From NCBI GenBank assembly GCA_019009955.1, contig CM032228.1:176925501-176989500 (forward strand): a DNA stretch of 64,000 bases, read 5' to 3'. Shown here piece after piece: positions 23,151-36,814 of this stretch (its first letter is position 1; each line of letters opens with the position of its first letter). Below the pieces are notes generated by a model. It was not told the DNA's origin, made no database searches, and saw only the letters and a program-made list of their open reading frames with translations. Made by a program: the position numbers and the translations under genes. This DNA comes from Riptortus pedestris. Its lineage: Eukaryota > Arthropoda > Insecta > Hemiptera > Alydidae.

Positions 23151-24330
23151 TGTATACTGAAATGAAGAAGAACAACAAAGAATGTTAATTTGTCGTATGT
23201 TTTATTTTATTTTTTAGAAATAATAGATTAACTGAATAATTAATTATTTAATGTCAGCTAGCTCTAAACGAGATTGTATTGATCTTCTGCCGTATTTATT
23301 GAGATGATTAAAGTTTTATTATCACTTGGCATTAACCAACGCTTTTCACAAGTACATGCCTTCTCCCCTGAACCATCACAGATTACTTGCAACTAATAAT
23401 CTAATATTCTTTAAAATAGATCGGATTTTAGTCGAACTTGCGGTTCCAGATACTTCTATTTTTATGGTACTTGTGGTCTGAATTATTTATATTTGGCTAG
23501 GGAAAAAATTGAACGATAAACAAAATAGATGCATGAAGCATTAAGGCAATGTATGTCAAGAAAGTACCACATACAAGCGCAGTACGGGAATTTTAGAGCA
23601 ATGAGAAAACTGAGATATTCCCAAACTTCCCTATGTAGATCTATAGGAATAATGTTTTATTAAAGCCCAACATTGCTGTGGAATATAAACTCCTACTTTC
23701 CATGGCTCCAAATATGTATGGCACATGCATCTTTACTACTGCTAGAGCATATGTCCTCCATTGACGAGTACAGGAATATAGGAGGAACTTACCAGAAATT
23801 CCCTTATTTTTTTTTAATATAGTATGTATAGTTAGTAGATTCGTAAAACATTTCACACGACTTGTTTGTTACGCATTTAATAAGTAATAGTATTGTAGTA
23901 ACTAGATGTATAGTTGAGTACTCAGTTATTTCTGTTATTTATTAACATTACTTACTTTGCAGATAACCGCGGCGATCTATGTACTATTTGAATAAAAATT
24001 TTATATTTTGCATATAAAAAAGACTATTTTAATAATAGTTATTACGTACATAGGATAGCTAACCCTGTTGTGATTTGGCTACTTTTGGGGTAGAGAAATA
24101 TTTATTCTTGCAAAGTTCCCGATAAAGAATTATTCGCGTGTTTATTATTTATATGGCCCAAGGTGTATTTAAAAGAGTAAGGAGATTAATTAGTTACTAC
24201 TAAACGTTTAATCGTCCTAATCCAACAATAATACATTGATTCTTCTCAGTTTTCAGATAGCTAAAAAGAACCGTAAATACAGAGACAGCAAATGCAAATA
24301 TATTGGGTGTAGTCCTGCTGAGCTATGTTA
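23151..24330. other. AT-rich unassigned DNA
   Basis: No gene or repeat is recognised. Short frames (for example 23641-23856 on the minus strand) have no supporting features. Confidence 0.5.
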
Positions 24331-25531
<1,201 letters not shown>

Positions 25532-26320
25532 AAAAGTCCGTCACGCAGGGGCTGCGTAAACTAAGCAGATTTCCCTCGGGAAGTTTAGTAATATATAAAT
25601 CTACATACTGGTAACACAACACCACCGTGAATAAATACAAACGGAAATAAGAAATGTTTCATCCAATTTCAATAACCTGCCGACAGGAAGCGTTAGGTTA
25701 GAAATGTAAACAAACGGATCTGCCCGCCTCATACCGGAAAGAAAAACAATTACTGAAATATATCAGAATATAACATATTAATTCTATTGAGAACTATTTA
25801 CTATATCTAGTACTGTAATTAATAATGAGTCACAATAATTGTTATCACAATCAATCGAATTTTAGTAGTCCAAAACCTTAAGACGGGGGGGGGGGGCAGG
25901 ACAATATTTGCATGTATCTCGTATAATAAAGGTCTCTTAAATACAATTTTTGGTATTAAAACTTCGAATAATGTGTTTTATTATATAGCAGAGTATTGTT
26001 TGTGTAACATGAGTAGAAGTGGCGGTTTGCTGATGGGTGAAAACCGAAAATGCAAATATCTCAGATAATATTCAAGATAAACGTATATAACAATATTTAT
26101 AGTACATTTAATTTCCAATAAGAGCATTGGTTTTATACAATTTTTCGATCTGGCCTATGGTAACGTAGATATTTCGAATATTTGAAAATCCTCCCCACTA
26201 AACCACCCCTCCCCCTGGCTCGATTTGAGCCATTAAGGAACTCGATCTTTCTTTTTACATAAAACGATTAAATATCGAGTTTTGTAACGATTAAACAATA
26301 ATTGCGACCGCTAGAGCGGT

Positions 26321-26375
<55 letters not shown>

Positions 26376-26457
26376 CGAGGATTTGAAGAAAAATTTCGAA
26401 AATCGCGTCAAGAGTACGACCTCAAAAGCTGATTTCCCTTAAGGGAAATCTGCTGAA
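25532..26457 (-). mobile_element. HINE, long subfamily, complete copy
   Basis: The 3' tip AGTCCGTCACGCAGGGGCTG lies at 25535, with perfect hairpin arms ACGCAG/CTGCGT. The perfect palindrome GATTTCCCTTAAGGGAAATC lies near the other end and is followed by TGCTGAAA. (TA)n runs at 26325-26371. The long-subfamily module with an oligo-G run lies at about 25740-26045. Confidence 0.8.
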
Positions 26458-27314
26458 AGTGTCTTACAAAAAGAGAGATGAAATAGGAAGATGGCGAGCA
26501 TCCTTGAAAGTCGTTTCTTTATAAGCGTAGAGTTATCAATATTCCATTATTTATGGGAACAAGAGTATGGAGTTGATATTATTTCACCAACTTTTACCGC
26601 TGGAAAACTCTTGGATCCAATGTAAGCCTATAATAAATTGTGAGGAACTCAGCTCCAGGAATAACTTTGGACAAGCAGGGAAAGCAAATATTCCAATCCG
26701 AAGATCCCATCATATAAATTGCCTCCCATTTCTAAGTATGCTCAACGAAATTATGTGTAGGCTATTGGATATTAGTAAACATTTACCTAAGGAATAAATA
26801 TAAATATTATGACTTCTTCATAAATTGCAGGACATGTTTGCGCTAACGTTTCTTCCAAAAACCCTAACCAGATCCTGAAAGGGTATTCTGAACATTTTAT
26901 GAAGAAACGCAGCAAAAACTTAATGTAAAGCCGTTTATCAAAGAAGGAGGTGGATTAGCGCTAACCGAGTTGTTGAAGGCATTTATACGTCAGTCACTGT
27001 GTTCCCCAAAAGCCAAAAGGAAAGGAAAACGTTTGATCCTAGCCACGAGACGTAAGCAGGTAAAGACCCCCAGCAACTGCTGGAAAGAAATATTAACAAG
27101 GCATATTGAGTAAAGGCTAGAAGATGTATAAATGTTTTATGGAATTACACCATTAATTGAAATTCCAAGGAATTTATTGTACAATCCTCACACCTTAACT
27201 CATGCTATGTATCCCAAATTATATATTTGAGTAGTACATTTGGACCAAGAATATTCTCATAAACATATGATAAATTATATAAATTCAAGATTTTAAAAGG
27301 CAGAAACTTAGTCT

Positions 27315-27357
<43 letters not shown>

Positions 27358-28382
27358 TATATATTAGATTAAGTAAATGCTTTTTGGAAGTATTGGACTA
27401 ATTTCAACTTTCTTGTAGGAAGCATTGTAATCGCAGTTTTCGGTTTTCAATTGTCAATGACATTCAGAACAAGCGTGCCCTATCAATCCACAAAAAAATA
27501 TATACGAAATATGCAATTATATCACATTATATATGGCACGCAATTAAGAGCACAAAATAAAAAAAATCTTAATCTACAAATAAAGTAAAAAGTACAAAAT
27601 AAACTTTTTGCGGATAATCTAATGAATTGAAAAATAAACCAAAAACACAAAACTACTACATATTAATCGTTACAATTAAAGTTGGCTGATCAAGTAGCTC
27701 AACAAATGGTTACTCCTTTAAACCATTAAAAATCACGTTTTTTTCATGTAACGTGCCCAGAATCCGTTACGGATTTTTTTTTACTCGTCAGATAAAATGT
27801 AATTCGTTTCCAAGAAGTCCTTAAATATATCTGCGGAGAGATGGCACTTCCCATAAATAACCCCTCATCCATTTTGTAAACACCTGGCACCAAATTTCAA
27901 ATACTCTTCGTAAACATAAATCGGTGAACAACCTGGATAAAATTGGATTGAAGTTTTTATACTTGAGAAACAAATCGAGAAGATTTATAACCTTTTTAGG
28001 GGGTATGTTTCAATACTTCTTCACTACGTCCCTGAATAGTTAAACCTGTTTTTTTTTCCCCCCTCTAAGCAAAATGTAAACCTGCATTCACGCTGGATAG
28101 GAGATGGGACTTGATTGAAAAAGTAAGTAATAATCGTTTTTCAGAGAATCATGCAATGGCATCTCATTCATATAATGATTTTACGTCGAAAATTCTCGTT
28201 TGTCTTTTTTTCCATATATATTAAGTATTTTTCATCTTTATGCTTTCAATTATGAATCACGTATAGTATGATTTAATCGCGTGTTTTGTATATAATTGGT
28301 TGTGTATTGACAGTAAACTCACTGATGATGAAGTGCTCTGACGATTTTAAGAATGCTTTGGTGGAAAAAAGGTCTGTTTTTG
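26458..28382. other. AT-rich unassigned DNA
   Basis: No gene is recognised. A 76-codon frame at 26567-26797 (+), starting MELILFHQLLPLENSW, has no recognisable domain. A free-standing (TA)n lies at 27317-27354. Confidence 0.5.
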
Positions 28383-28528
28383 TTTTAGCAGATTTCCCAG
28401 CTATTGAGGTCGTACTCATGACGCATTTTCGAAATTTTTCTTCAAATGTCCATCGATCATACCTAGGAGATGACGAAAATGAGGTCCCTTCAAAACTGTA
28501 CATGTATGTATGTATGTATGTATGTATG

Positions 28529-28595
<67 letters not shown>

Positions 28596-29026
28596 CTGTT
28601 ACCGCTCTAACGGTCGCAATGTTTGTTTAATCGTCACAAACTCGGTATTTAATCATTTTATGTACAAAAAAGATCAAGTTCGTTAACGGCTGAAATCGCA
28701 CCAGAGGGGGAGGGTTTTAGAGGGGGACTTTCGAAAATTCTAAATATCTCCGTTACTATACATCGGATCGAAAAATTGTATAGAACCAATCTTATTGCAT
28801 ATTAAATTTACTATAAATATTGTTATATACATTTATTCTCTATCTTGAATATTAACCGAGATATTTGCATTTTTATTAAGTGTAACGGACGAGCTATGGT
28901 CGCTTCCCGCCAAAGCTAGTTCGGCCGTTTCCGTAACAGTTCGGCACTCGTATGGAGATTTCTCTATTGTATAACATTACCTGGGAAATCTGCTTAGTTT
29001 ACGCAGCCTCTGCGGGACGGGCTTTT
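28383..29026 (+). mobile_element. HINE, complete but lacking the palindrome's right arm
   Basis: It starts TTTTAGCAGATTTCCC and passes directly to AGCTATTGAGG, so the TTAAGGGAAATC arm is deleted. The microsatellite is compound: (TATG)n at 28502-28531, then (TA)n at 28532-28591. The 3' end has GGGAAATCTGCTTAG, a hairpin with one mismatch, then GACGGGC plus T. Confidence 0.8.
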
Positions 29027-29756
29027 CATCTAACAAGAGATACAAACAATTCTTGTAGACACTTTTTTGTACAACATGTATTGATCTATTAATTATATCC
29101 AATGACTATCATGCATCACTATCAAATGGAATGACACCAAACATTTTTTTTTCTCAATCATTATTATAATCCACGGATTAATTTATATTCATATTTGTGA
29201 GTGATCATTACGAAATAAGATATTTTTCAATGTGAAAAACACATGTTTCAAATGTTTAAATGACAATAATAAGTAAATCTGACGATGAATGTATCTATTT
29301 ATCTTATCAAGTGTATTGAGTTAGACGACGGATAGTGGAGTGAATCGATTAGTTTGTTTAGATGGAATAGAGGCGGAGCAAGTAAATAATAGTAGTTGCA
29401 AGTAGTGTTAAGTTTTAGATGTATTTAGCCAAGTAACCAGCAATTTCCATTAGATAGTGGAGAAACTCTCGCAACTTGCTTCCATTGAGCTATTATACTC
29501 TATTGGCAACAGCTGAGGTTAATTACAACAATAAGAAGAGGATAATTGAGTCTTAGCCGTTCCCGAAGGCATCCTTGTGACCTAGCAACCTGCCTGTTCG
29601 CTAATCACATTGTTCAAGTTTTTATAATCAGTGGACATCAATGTTTGAAATTGGGCAAGTATGCGTACACGCCTCCTCCACCAATTTTAAAAACTCGCCG
29701 AATCTTTGTAAACTATGTATTTTGAGTAATGACACCCCAACTATTCTATTAAACAT
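29027..29756. other. Unassigned DNA without a recognised gene
   Basis: No repeat family is recognised. The part 29540-29620 is moderately GC-rich but has no open frame of note. Confidence 0.5.
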
Positions 29757-30094
29757 AAAAAGTCCGTCACGCAGGGGCTGCGCAAACTAAGCAGATTTCC
29801 CATGTGAAGTTTTACAATAGAGAAATCTGCATACTGGTTAATTAAATAAAAACGGTAATGAGAAATCTTTCAGTTAATTAAAATAAATTCCCAACTGAAA
29901 CGGCTTCTGAATTGTAAGAATAATTTATATATATATAAATATATATATAGTATATTTACATATACATATAATTTGGAACGGACCACATTTTCGACATCTC
30001 CTGGGTAGGATCGATGGACCATTTGAAGAAATTTTTCGAAAATCGCGCAGTACGATCTCCATAGCTGATTTTCCCTAAGGGAAATCTGCTAAAA
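29757..30094 (-). mobile_element. HINE, internally deleted copy
   Basis: Both ends are present and the element is about 340 bp long. The central body is deleted: sequence after CCCAACTGAAACGGCTTC runs into a short degenerate TA-rich stretch and then AATTTGGAACGGACC. The palindrome has one added T and one lost T (GATTTTCCCTAAGGGAAATC). Its left part is very similar to the copy at 52259. Confidence 0.8.
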
Positions 30095-30109
30095 TGTTCA
30101 ATTTCTATG

Positions 30110-30735
30110 TTACTCAAAGTGGAAATCGGATGGGTGGAGGATTACAAGAGGCTGAAAAAAACAACAAAAAAACAATGTAATTGAAAATAAAATGATTAAC
30201 AAGATTGATTTCTGTAATATTTTCCGATCCTTTAGAGTCGGGCCAATCTTGTTAATTGCAGGAAGAGGAAAAATGGTCACACTTCCACAGTAACAATTGT
30301 GTTATGTTACTGTTGAAGTGTGCCCGTTTTCCCTCTACATGGAATTCACTTCCACCTGCCAGAATACCAACAGAATCTTTTAATCATTTTATTTTCTATA
30401 ATTGTCTTTTTATACATAATATTAAAATATTTTATTGAACATGGAAAGAGATATTTTGAATTTTCAATTTTCCCCCAACTTTTTTCCTGCTCCTCTCTTT
30501 GCCCAATTTTATTCGTTAAAGAACTCGCTTTTTTATCTTTAAATATCGGATTTAGTAACTATAAAAAAATGGCGTCCACAAGACTGTTACAAACACACAC
30601 ACGGACGCACCCATAATTCGATGGTAGTAAAATATTTTTTTTGGAATTTGCGTCATCGAGTACAATCTGAATTATTTTTGAATCGAAATGGGAGAAGGAG
30701 TTTAAATATCTACAGCAAAAATAAACAGATGACCC
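30110..30735 (-). repeat. Degenerate HINE relic
   Basis: Plus-strand order: ATGTTACTCAAAGTGG-like, GAGGCTGAAAAA, AACAAGATTGATTTC, TTTTCCGATCC, a foreign segment with a hairpin (30278-30322), then GATATTTTGAATTTTC, CCAATTTTATTCGTTAAAGA, AAATATCGGATTTAGTAAC and ACAAGACTGTTACA with a short CA run. The copy is very old and has lost its ends. Confidence 0.55.
30278..30322. other. Imperfect 16-bp inverted repeat
   Basis: CACACTTCCACAGTAA (30278-30293) pairs with TTACTGTTGAAGTGTG (30307-30322) with one mismatch and a 13-nt loop. It lies inside the old HINE relic. It could be a small foldback element or a chance hairpin. Confidence 0.7.
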
Positions 30736-32660
30736 GTTATTGTATAAACTCTATATTTCTAGTAGATGCACACGAAGCAAGGATGACTGCCATAGAACTT
30801 GACTCATGACGTCCTTGCAAAAGGCGAAAAGGACTATTTTGTGTTTTGAATAATTCAGGAATTCATTCATGCTATTGAAATGGTTTGAAGTGACTTTTTC
30901 ATTGTCTTTCAACATCCGAAATGTGGTAGACAAGAGCTTTGTGTTGCCACTCTTCTCCTTCCACGCTCAATTAAAGTAATATCATTTTTGAGCGTACCGC
31001 CATCCCTAAACTCCATTAAAAATATTTCGATCTTTCAAGTTTTTGGTAATTTAAGGATAAACTCATTTCAATTTTCGTAAATTCCATTTGGAGAGGAAAA
31101 GTATTTTTAATGAGCTCATAAGAAACTTTTTTTAAAAAAGAAGTTGTTCTGCGAAACATTTCTCAACCCTTCACTGGCATCATAAATACCTAAATAAAAC
31201 TTTCCAAACGTTCCATTTTGTACTTAGCTGATTCTTATTAGTAAATAATTTACTCCAGAGGTGTTTTCTCTAGTTGCCTTGTACGAGTAGTTATTTGTTG
31301 TGGTTGTGGAACTGTATGTATCTTATAAAAGTAGCATGTACTTAATCTTACACAATGTTTTGTTAATGGGCATCCTTTTTTTATGTACATTCTGACCTTT
31401 AATACATTGCATTAAATCCCCAATGCTTGGTCAATTTTTTTTCTTCTTTATCAACACATAATTCCAGAAATTTTTATTACAAGACAGTTAAAATAAGGCC
31501 TTCAAAACTGACAAAGAGGTTCAACTGACTGATAAGAATGGTTTTCCCGCGACGGACTGTCCGTGCTAACGACTTCCAGTTGGACATTCGGATTTATTTT
31601 TCCTATAAATTTTCTGCTTCCTCAGAACTAATTACCAATCTTCTTGGAATAACAGGTTTCCAGTTTGTTGAGCACATAGCCATCATTTCAACGAGAATAA
31701 GTAGGACATTTTGCAATATCAACAGCTTCTTTAATAACTCTTGTTTATTCGTTTGTCCTCATCAAATTTAATTTGGTGATTCGTATTGTGGAAATGTTCT
31801 TTAACGGGAAAGTTCTACATTCATATTCCTTAATTTATTTATTTGTGTTCCGGTTAGCCGTAATTATGTGTTCGTTATATTTACAAACTAAAATAATTTT
31901 TATCTGTATTATCAGGTAGAATAATTTTATGTAAGAGGCAATCAATTAGACTCCTTGTTACCAGGCGTGTAATTCGAATTTAAGCGGATTTGGCGGGTCT
32001 ATAGTTTGAAATTGGCGGTCTTTTTATGATATATTAACCCGCTTTACCCACCGATTTCACGACTAACCATTCCCGAGTAAGGTTCCATCATGATATGTTG
32101 TCTGAGAAGCTGATTCGGTATTCTGTGACGTTTTTTCAGAGTACATACATCCCAATCCTTGGTATTCGGTTGAATAGCTGGTACTGCTTTGTGTGAATCC
32201 GTACGCCCTTACGTTATATAGTCGATATTACGTAATTTGGATGTAATAAGTTAGCTTAATTTTTAAAGCATATTTTCTGAGAAGTAAAACAGAATGATCA
32301 GTCCCTTATTACTCGTTGAAATCCTTGAAACTGTTAGGGACTTATAATCATTGCAAATATACGTATTTACTTTCTTTCGTCAAAAATGTTACAACTCTCT
32401 ATTAAGTAGACTGAGCAAATTGGTATCAATACCTTTTTGAGAGTTGAGTGTTCTTTCAAAGTGGAGAGTCGTGTGAAGAGAAAAAAAAATAGAAGTTGAA
32501 ATTCTTTTGTGACTCCAGACCATGGGAGATCGTATTGTATGATTCCCTTTTACACAATAACCATGAGCCTTGCTCTTGTCAAGTTATGGCCATATTCAAA
32601 GCAGAACATAACAACACTCTGCCAAAACTATACCTTACAGTTTTACTTTTGATAAACCTT
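30736..32660. other. Unassigned DNA without a recognised gene
   Basis: Mostly AT-rich unique sequence without a recognised repeat. Short open frames (for example 31538-31771, +) show no domain. Confidence 0.5.
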
Positions 32661-32706
32661 AAGTAATTTATCAAAGGTACCTTACTGTACCTTTGATAAA
32701 TTACTT
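32661..32706. other. Perfect 20-bp inverted repeat with 6-nt loop
   Basis: AAGTAATTTATCAAAGGTAC (32661-32680) is followed by CTTACT and its exact reverse complement (32687-32706). A further partial copy, CTTTTGATAAA, lies just upstream near 32646. The perfect match implies a recent or selected hairpin. The stem is slightly short for a typical microRNA precursor. A foldback element or replication-generated palindrome is also possible. Confidence 0.85.
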
Positions 32707-33984
32707 TTCGTTCATAAGAACAGGAATAAATGTTACTCAACAGTTGGGCCAAATCAATAATAAGCATGACTGGATCGCAAAACGAATAAATTTTTTCAGG
32801 CACACTGATACAAGGAATACAATGATATGAAAAGCAAACATCCTTACGGAATCTGAACAAGAAATCTCGTCATCAATATGATTTGGTTATCAATCAATAG
32901 AATACTAACACTTTTCTATTATTATTGAAAGGAAACAATTTCCTATGTTAAATAAGAAGTGCATACAGTGATAACAAAGCCAGTGATTATAGATATATTG
33001 GTTGCACTTAAAGGACGATTTATTCATAAAACCGTAAAACAGTTTAAGTATAATTTCACATGCAAAATATGCAAGAAAACAGGCTGCAGAGAATGTCGGC
33101 GATTGGTGATTATGAATATTAACAGCATTTAGTTATCATTACTTATTCAAGGGCACATGATGATGGGGAACATGATTATTTATTTTGATTTTTTAGAAAA
33201 TGAACTTAACGTTAATACATAAACAAAACCAACTGAAAAATTAAATTATGATTTCTAAATTTCTAACCTTTAAACAATTATGAATAATGTAAGTAAGTTA
33301 GTTTTAGAAAAACAGTCATACAATCTAGGGAATGGAACCCACTAATATTGTAACAAGGCTCCTCTAATACTTAACAACTGTTTCGGGATGAACGGATTCA
33401 ATAGGCAAGGAGAACCTTAAAAAAAATTGGACCTAAGTTTGAAAAAATCTCCCAGCTGGAAACTGAAGAGGAAAAAGGCAATAATCGGGAAAAAAATCAA
33501 AGCATTAATTAGAAAACTAGATTTTTTATTGTACTTTATACAATTGAGGAACATTTTAATAACAACTGAAACGGTTACAGAAAACGCATTTTAATTACTA
33601 TTTCGTCTGATAAAATATGTTCTTTTTTTCTTTCTCACTGAAAGCGACGAGTATTTCTCTCTCCCAATTTTCGTCCTTTAAATGCCTAAAAGGCCGGAAA
33701 ATTCAATTATTGATGACCGAATTCCAAAGAAATTAAGTTTGAGGGATCTCAAATAAGTAATTTAATGAGGCCAGTTTTTTCGCCTACACAGAAACCACTT
33801 CTAGCTAAATAGAATTAAAAGGTGGAAAAAAAGTATCCCACTCTACCAAAATGAACCAGAAAGAACTTAATTGCCTATCCATCGTTATTTCATAGTTTTC
33901 TCGGAATGTTTTTCTTGAGTAAACAAACCTTTCCGATATAATTTTAAATTTAAATTATTATAGCTTAAATTCATTAACACAGTT
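32707..33984. other. Unassigned DNA without a recognised gene
   Basis: AT-rich unique sequence. The 93-codon minus frame at 32579-32860 overlaps the perfect hairpin and has no recognisable domain. Confidence 0.5.
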
Positions 33985-34210
33985 AATTATTATTATTTAT
34001 TAGCGTCCATTTAAGCTACAATAGCTGATTGGGACGGGATATCTACAAATTATTACTCTTTTCTAGACAGGGTGGGGCTAATGGTTTGTTTAAAATGATT
34101 TCGTCACTAATTAAATTCCTATTGCCCAGGCGACAATTGAACTCACTACTCAAGGTTTACCACGTGAAATTAAGGTCAAAGCTTTAACTCACGTGGCTAA
34201 TCTGAGCCCC
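33985..34210 (-). repeat. tRNA-derived SINE, near full length
   Basis: From left to right on the plus strand: ATT-rich tail, TTATTAGCGTCCATT, GGGACGGGATATCTAC, TTTTCTAGACAGGGTGGGG, TTGCCCAGGCGACAATTGAA and the tRNA-like head ending GAGCCCC at 34210. The B box is changed (GTTCAATTGTC on the minus strand). Target duplications are not evident. A HINE begins 35 bp further on. Confidence 0.85.
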
Positions 34211-34245
34211 TAACCAATTCTAAAAGAACATTATAGCAATAACAA

Positions 34246-34827
34246 AAAAGTCCGTCACGCAGGGGCTGCGTAAACTAAGCAGATTTCCCACGTGAAGTTA
34301 TACAATAGAGAAATCTCCATAGGAGAGCCGAACAGTTACGGCAAAGGGCCGAACTAGCTTTTAGCGGGAAATTTAGTCGTCCGTTATCGGCCCAAAATTT
34401 AATAAAAATGCAAATATCTCGGTTAATATTCAAGATAGAGAATAAATGTGTAGAACGATATTTATAGTAAATGTAATTTACAATAAGATTGGTTCTTTAC
34501 AATTGTTTGATCCGACGTATGGTAACGGAGATATTTCGAATTTTCTAAAATCCCCCCTCTAAACCCCCCCCTCCCACTGGCCCGATTTCAGCCATTAACG
34601 AACTTGATCTGTCTTTGCATAAAACGTTTGAATATCGAGTTTGGTAACGATCAAACAACAATTGCGACCGCCAGAGCGTTAACAGACAAATATATATACA
34701 GTTTTGATCGGACCTTAATTTAGTCATCTCCTAGGTAGGATCGATGGACATTTGAAGAAAATTTTCGAAAATCGCGTCATGAGTACGACCTCAATAGCTG
34801 ATTTCCCTTAAGGGAAGTCTACTAAAA
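34246..34827 (-). mobile_element. HINE, complete copy with almost no microsatellite
   Basis: Both ends are well preserved, with a perfect 3' hairpin ACGCAG/CTGCGT. The 5' palindrome has one change (GGGAAGTC) and the tip reads CTAAAA after an altered TCTA. At the microsatellite position there is only TATATATA (34690-34697). The body otherwise matches the short subfamily closely, including CCGAACAGTTACGGC and TAGCTTTTAGCGGGAAA. Confidence 0.85.
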
Positions 34828-36444
34828 TTCATCACACGACAAGCAGCTATCCAACATTCAACCTATTCTGCATGCTGATGTAACTTTATCCCCAATGTGC
34901 AGATGCTATGAGGTCTGGAGAAAACAGCTGTAGTTATTTAAGGACTGTTAAATCAAGTTAATGTCTTCTTGTCTAGAGGGAAAAATAGATTTTACAAAAA
35001 AATGAGGGATAGTAAGGAATAATAGTAATTTAACGTGTATTCTACAAGCACAGGCAGAATGAACTTTTCAATGAATATAGAAACTAGGTACTATATGAAT
35101 AGAAATTTCAGTCATTTAACAGCAGAATAAATATATATACATATAAACAGAAGGAACGTTTTAACTTGTTATAGCTTGTACTTGGATTTACGAATTGGCT
35201 TATTTTTGTTCAGTGTGATTGTCACAACCTTAGGAAAGTTTATTAACAAAATTAGAATAATGATACCTTTTAGTTGGTCTCTGGACTTCTAAAGGAGACC
35301 ATTTGTTCGACTTGTTTTCTCTCGAAACATCTTAACAAATGTCTTTAATTAAGATAAAATAGCAGTAAATGTCTCCTTCTGTCACATTTCACTGGTGTCT
35401 TAATAGCACATGGTAAAAACAACAATGACATCAATTCACAATATTTGACTCCCTCTCAAGTAGCACTAAATGTTATATAAATGCATATTTAGACGATAAA
35501 CAAATGTAAATTTATATAGCTGATGTTGGTAGGAATGATTTGAGGGAAGAATGGGCGGGAGTTGGAGAGGCTTCCTTTGTGGAGGGGGGACAATGAGAAG
35601 GTCAGGACCTGGCTCAAAGGAAGATATCACCTCCGCTCCATTTTCTGCTTCTGAATATGCATAAATCCATATATTCCCACAGGGTCTATTTCACGTCTAG
35701 AGCCACTTCTGGAACCCGGCGGACCAAAATGGGAATATTTCTGAATTACTATATATATAACAGAAAGAAGTGGGGTTTGAAATTCTCCCATTCTTGGAGA
35801 ACCGATATGATATATTTATTTTAGAATATTTCAAGTCGCCTAAAATGATATATGATGGTCAGAATTTTAGATATCCGTTGATTCTTACTTGATTTTGTTT
35901 TTTTCTTGGGTCCAAATTAGTCCTCAATAAAAATGAATTCCTATATTTTGAAATTACAATTTAGAACGCCAATGATATCTCAGCTGCAAGGCTGCAATAA
36001 TAGACAAATTAAATAATAATAATAATGGAAAGCTGAGTGCTTAAATTAATTTTTGTGGAGGATATCACTCAACAAGAATAGAGTATCCTTCACTTTCAAC
36101 ATTACCTCGTAATTAAAAAACTTCTAAACAAATTCTTCATACATACAAGGACAAAATACATGCACGTGACCTGAAAAAGGAAAACATGCGTCAACTTATG
36201 CGCATCTAAACATTAGAGACAAACAAAAATTGAATAGACATTCAACTAAGTTATTAGTAGCGATAGACGACAAAGAACTGGAAAAACTGACTCAATAAAA
36301 AACTCATAACTTTCATACAATTTCTATACTACCAGGTTTTCTATGTTGTTTAGTGTTGAATGGAGAGTTAAATGTAAAGAATGGTAAACAATAAATAAAT
36401 ATTTCAGATTCACGACATCAAAATTTAAAATGGTCATCATCACA
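34828..36444. other. Unassigned DNA with a GC-richer block
   Basis: No repeat family is recognised. The block 35530-35720 is GC-richer. ATTCCCACAG|GG (35682) is acceptor-like and is followed by a 47-codon open frame to 35824, without a recognised domain. The evidence is too thin to call an exon. Confidence 0.45.
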
Positions 36445-36624
36445 GTACTTATTTACATGTATCTCACACTGTATACGTTCAAGGGAAACAATATTAGGTA
36501 TTTAAGCTTGGAATAAAATGCTTAATGATATAACTGCTTATTTTTAATGTGGCATGCGTCGGAGTGAAGGTTTACTGAGGGGTCGATCTGACTTAATAAC
36601 GGATATATTTCGAATGCTCGATAC

Positions 36625-36682
<58 letters not shown>
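36445..36682 (-). repeat. HINE relic with (TA)n
   Basis: Plus-strand order: TTTACATGTATCTCACAC, AACAATATTAGGTATTTAAG, AATGATATAACTGCTTATT, GAGTGAAGGTTTACTGAGG, TTAATAACGGATATATTTCG, then (TA)n at 36629-36682. It is a shortened long-subfamily body with both ends missing. Confidence 0.6.
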
Positions 36683-36686
<4 letters not shown>

Positions 36687-36715
36687 TCATATTCTACATA
36701 TAATTTAACAATAAT

Positions 36716-36814
36716 GGATTCGATTTCCTTGTGGCCAATAGGAGTTTATTTTGTGAGGAACTCGTCGTCCCGATTAAGCTCAGTGTCACAAAGAGGACGT
36801 TACTAAATAACAAT
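36716..36814 (+). repeat. Degenerate SINE fragment
   Basis: GGATTCGATTTCC-type sequence, TTTATTTTGTGAGGAACTCG, CGTCCCGATTAAGC and AGGACGTTACTAAATAAC follow the order of the SINE body with deletions. It is old and partial. Confidence 0.5.
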
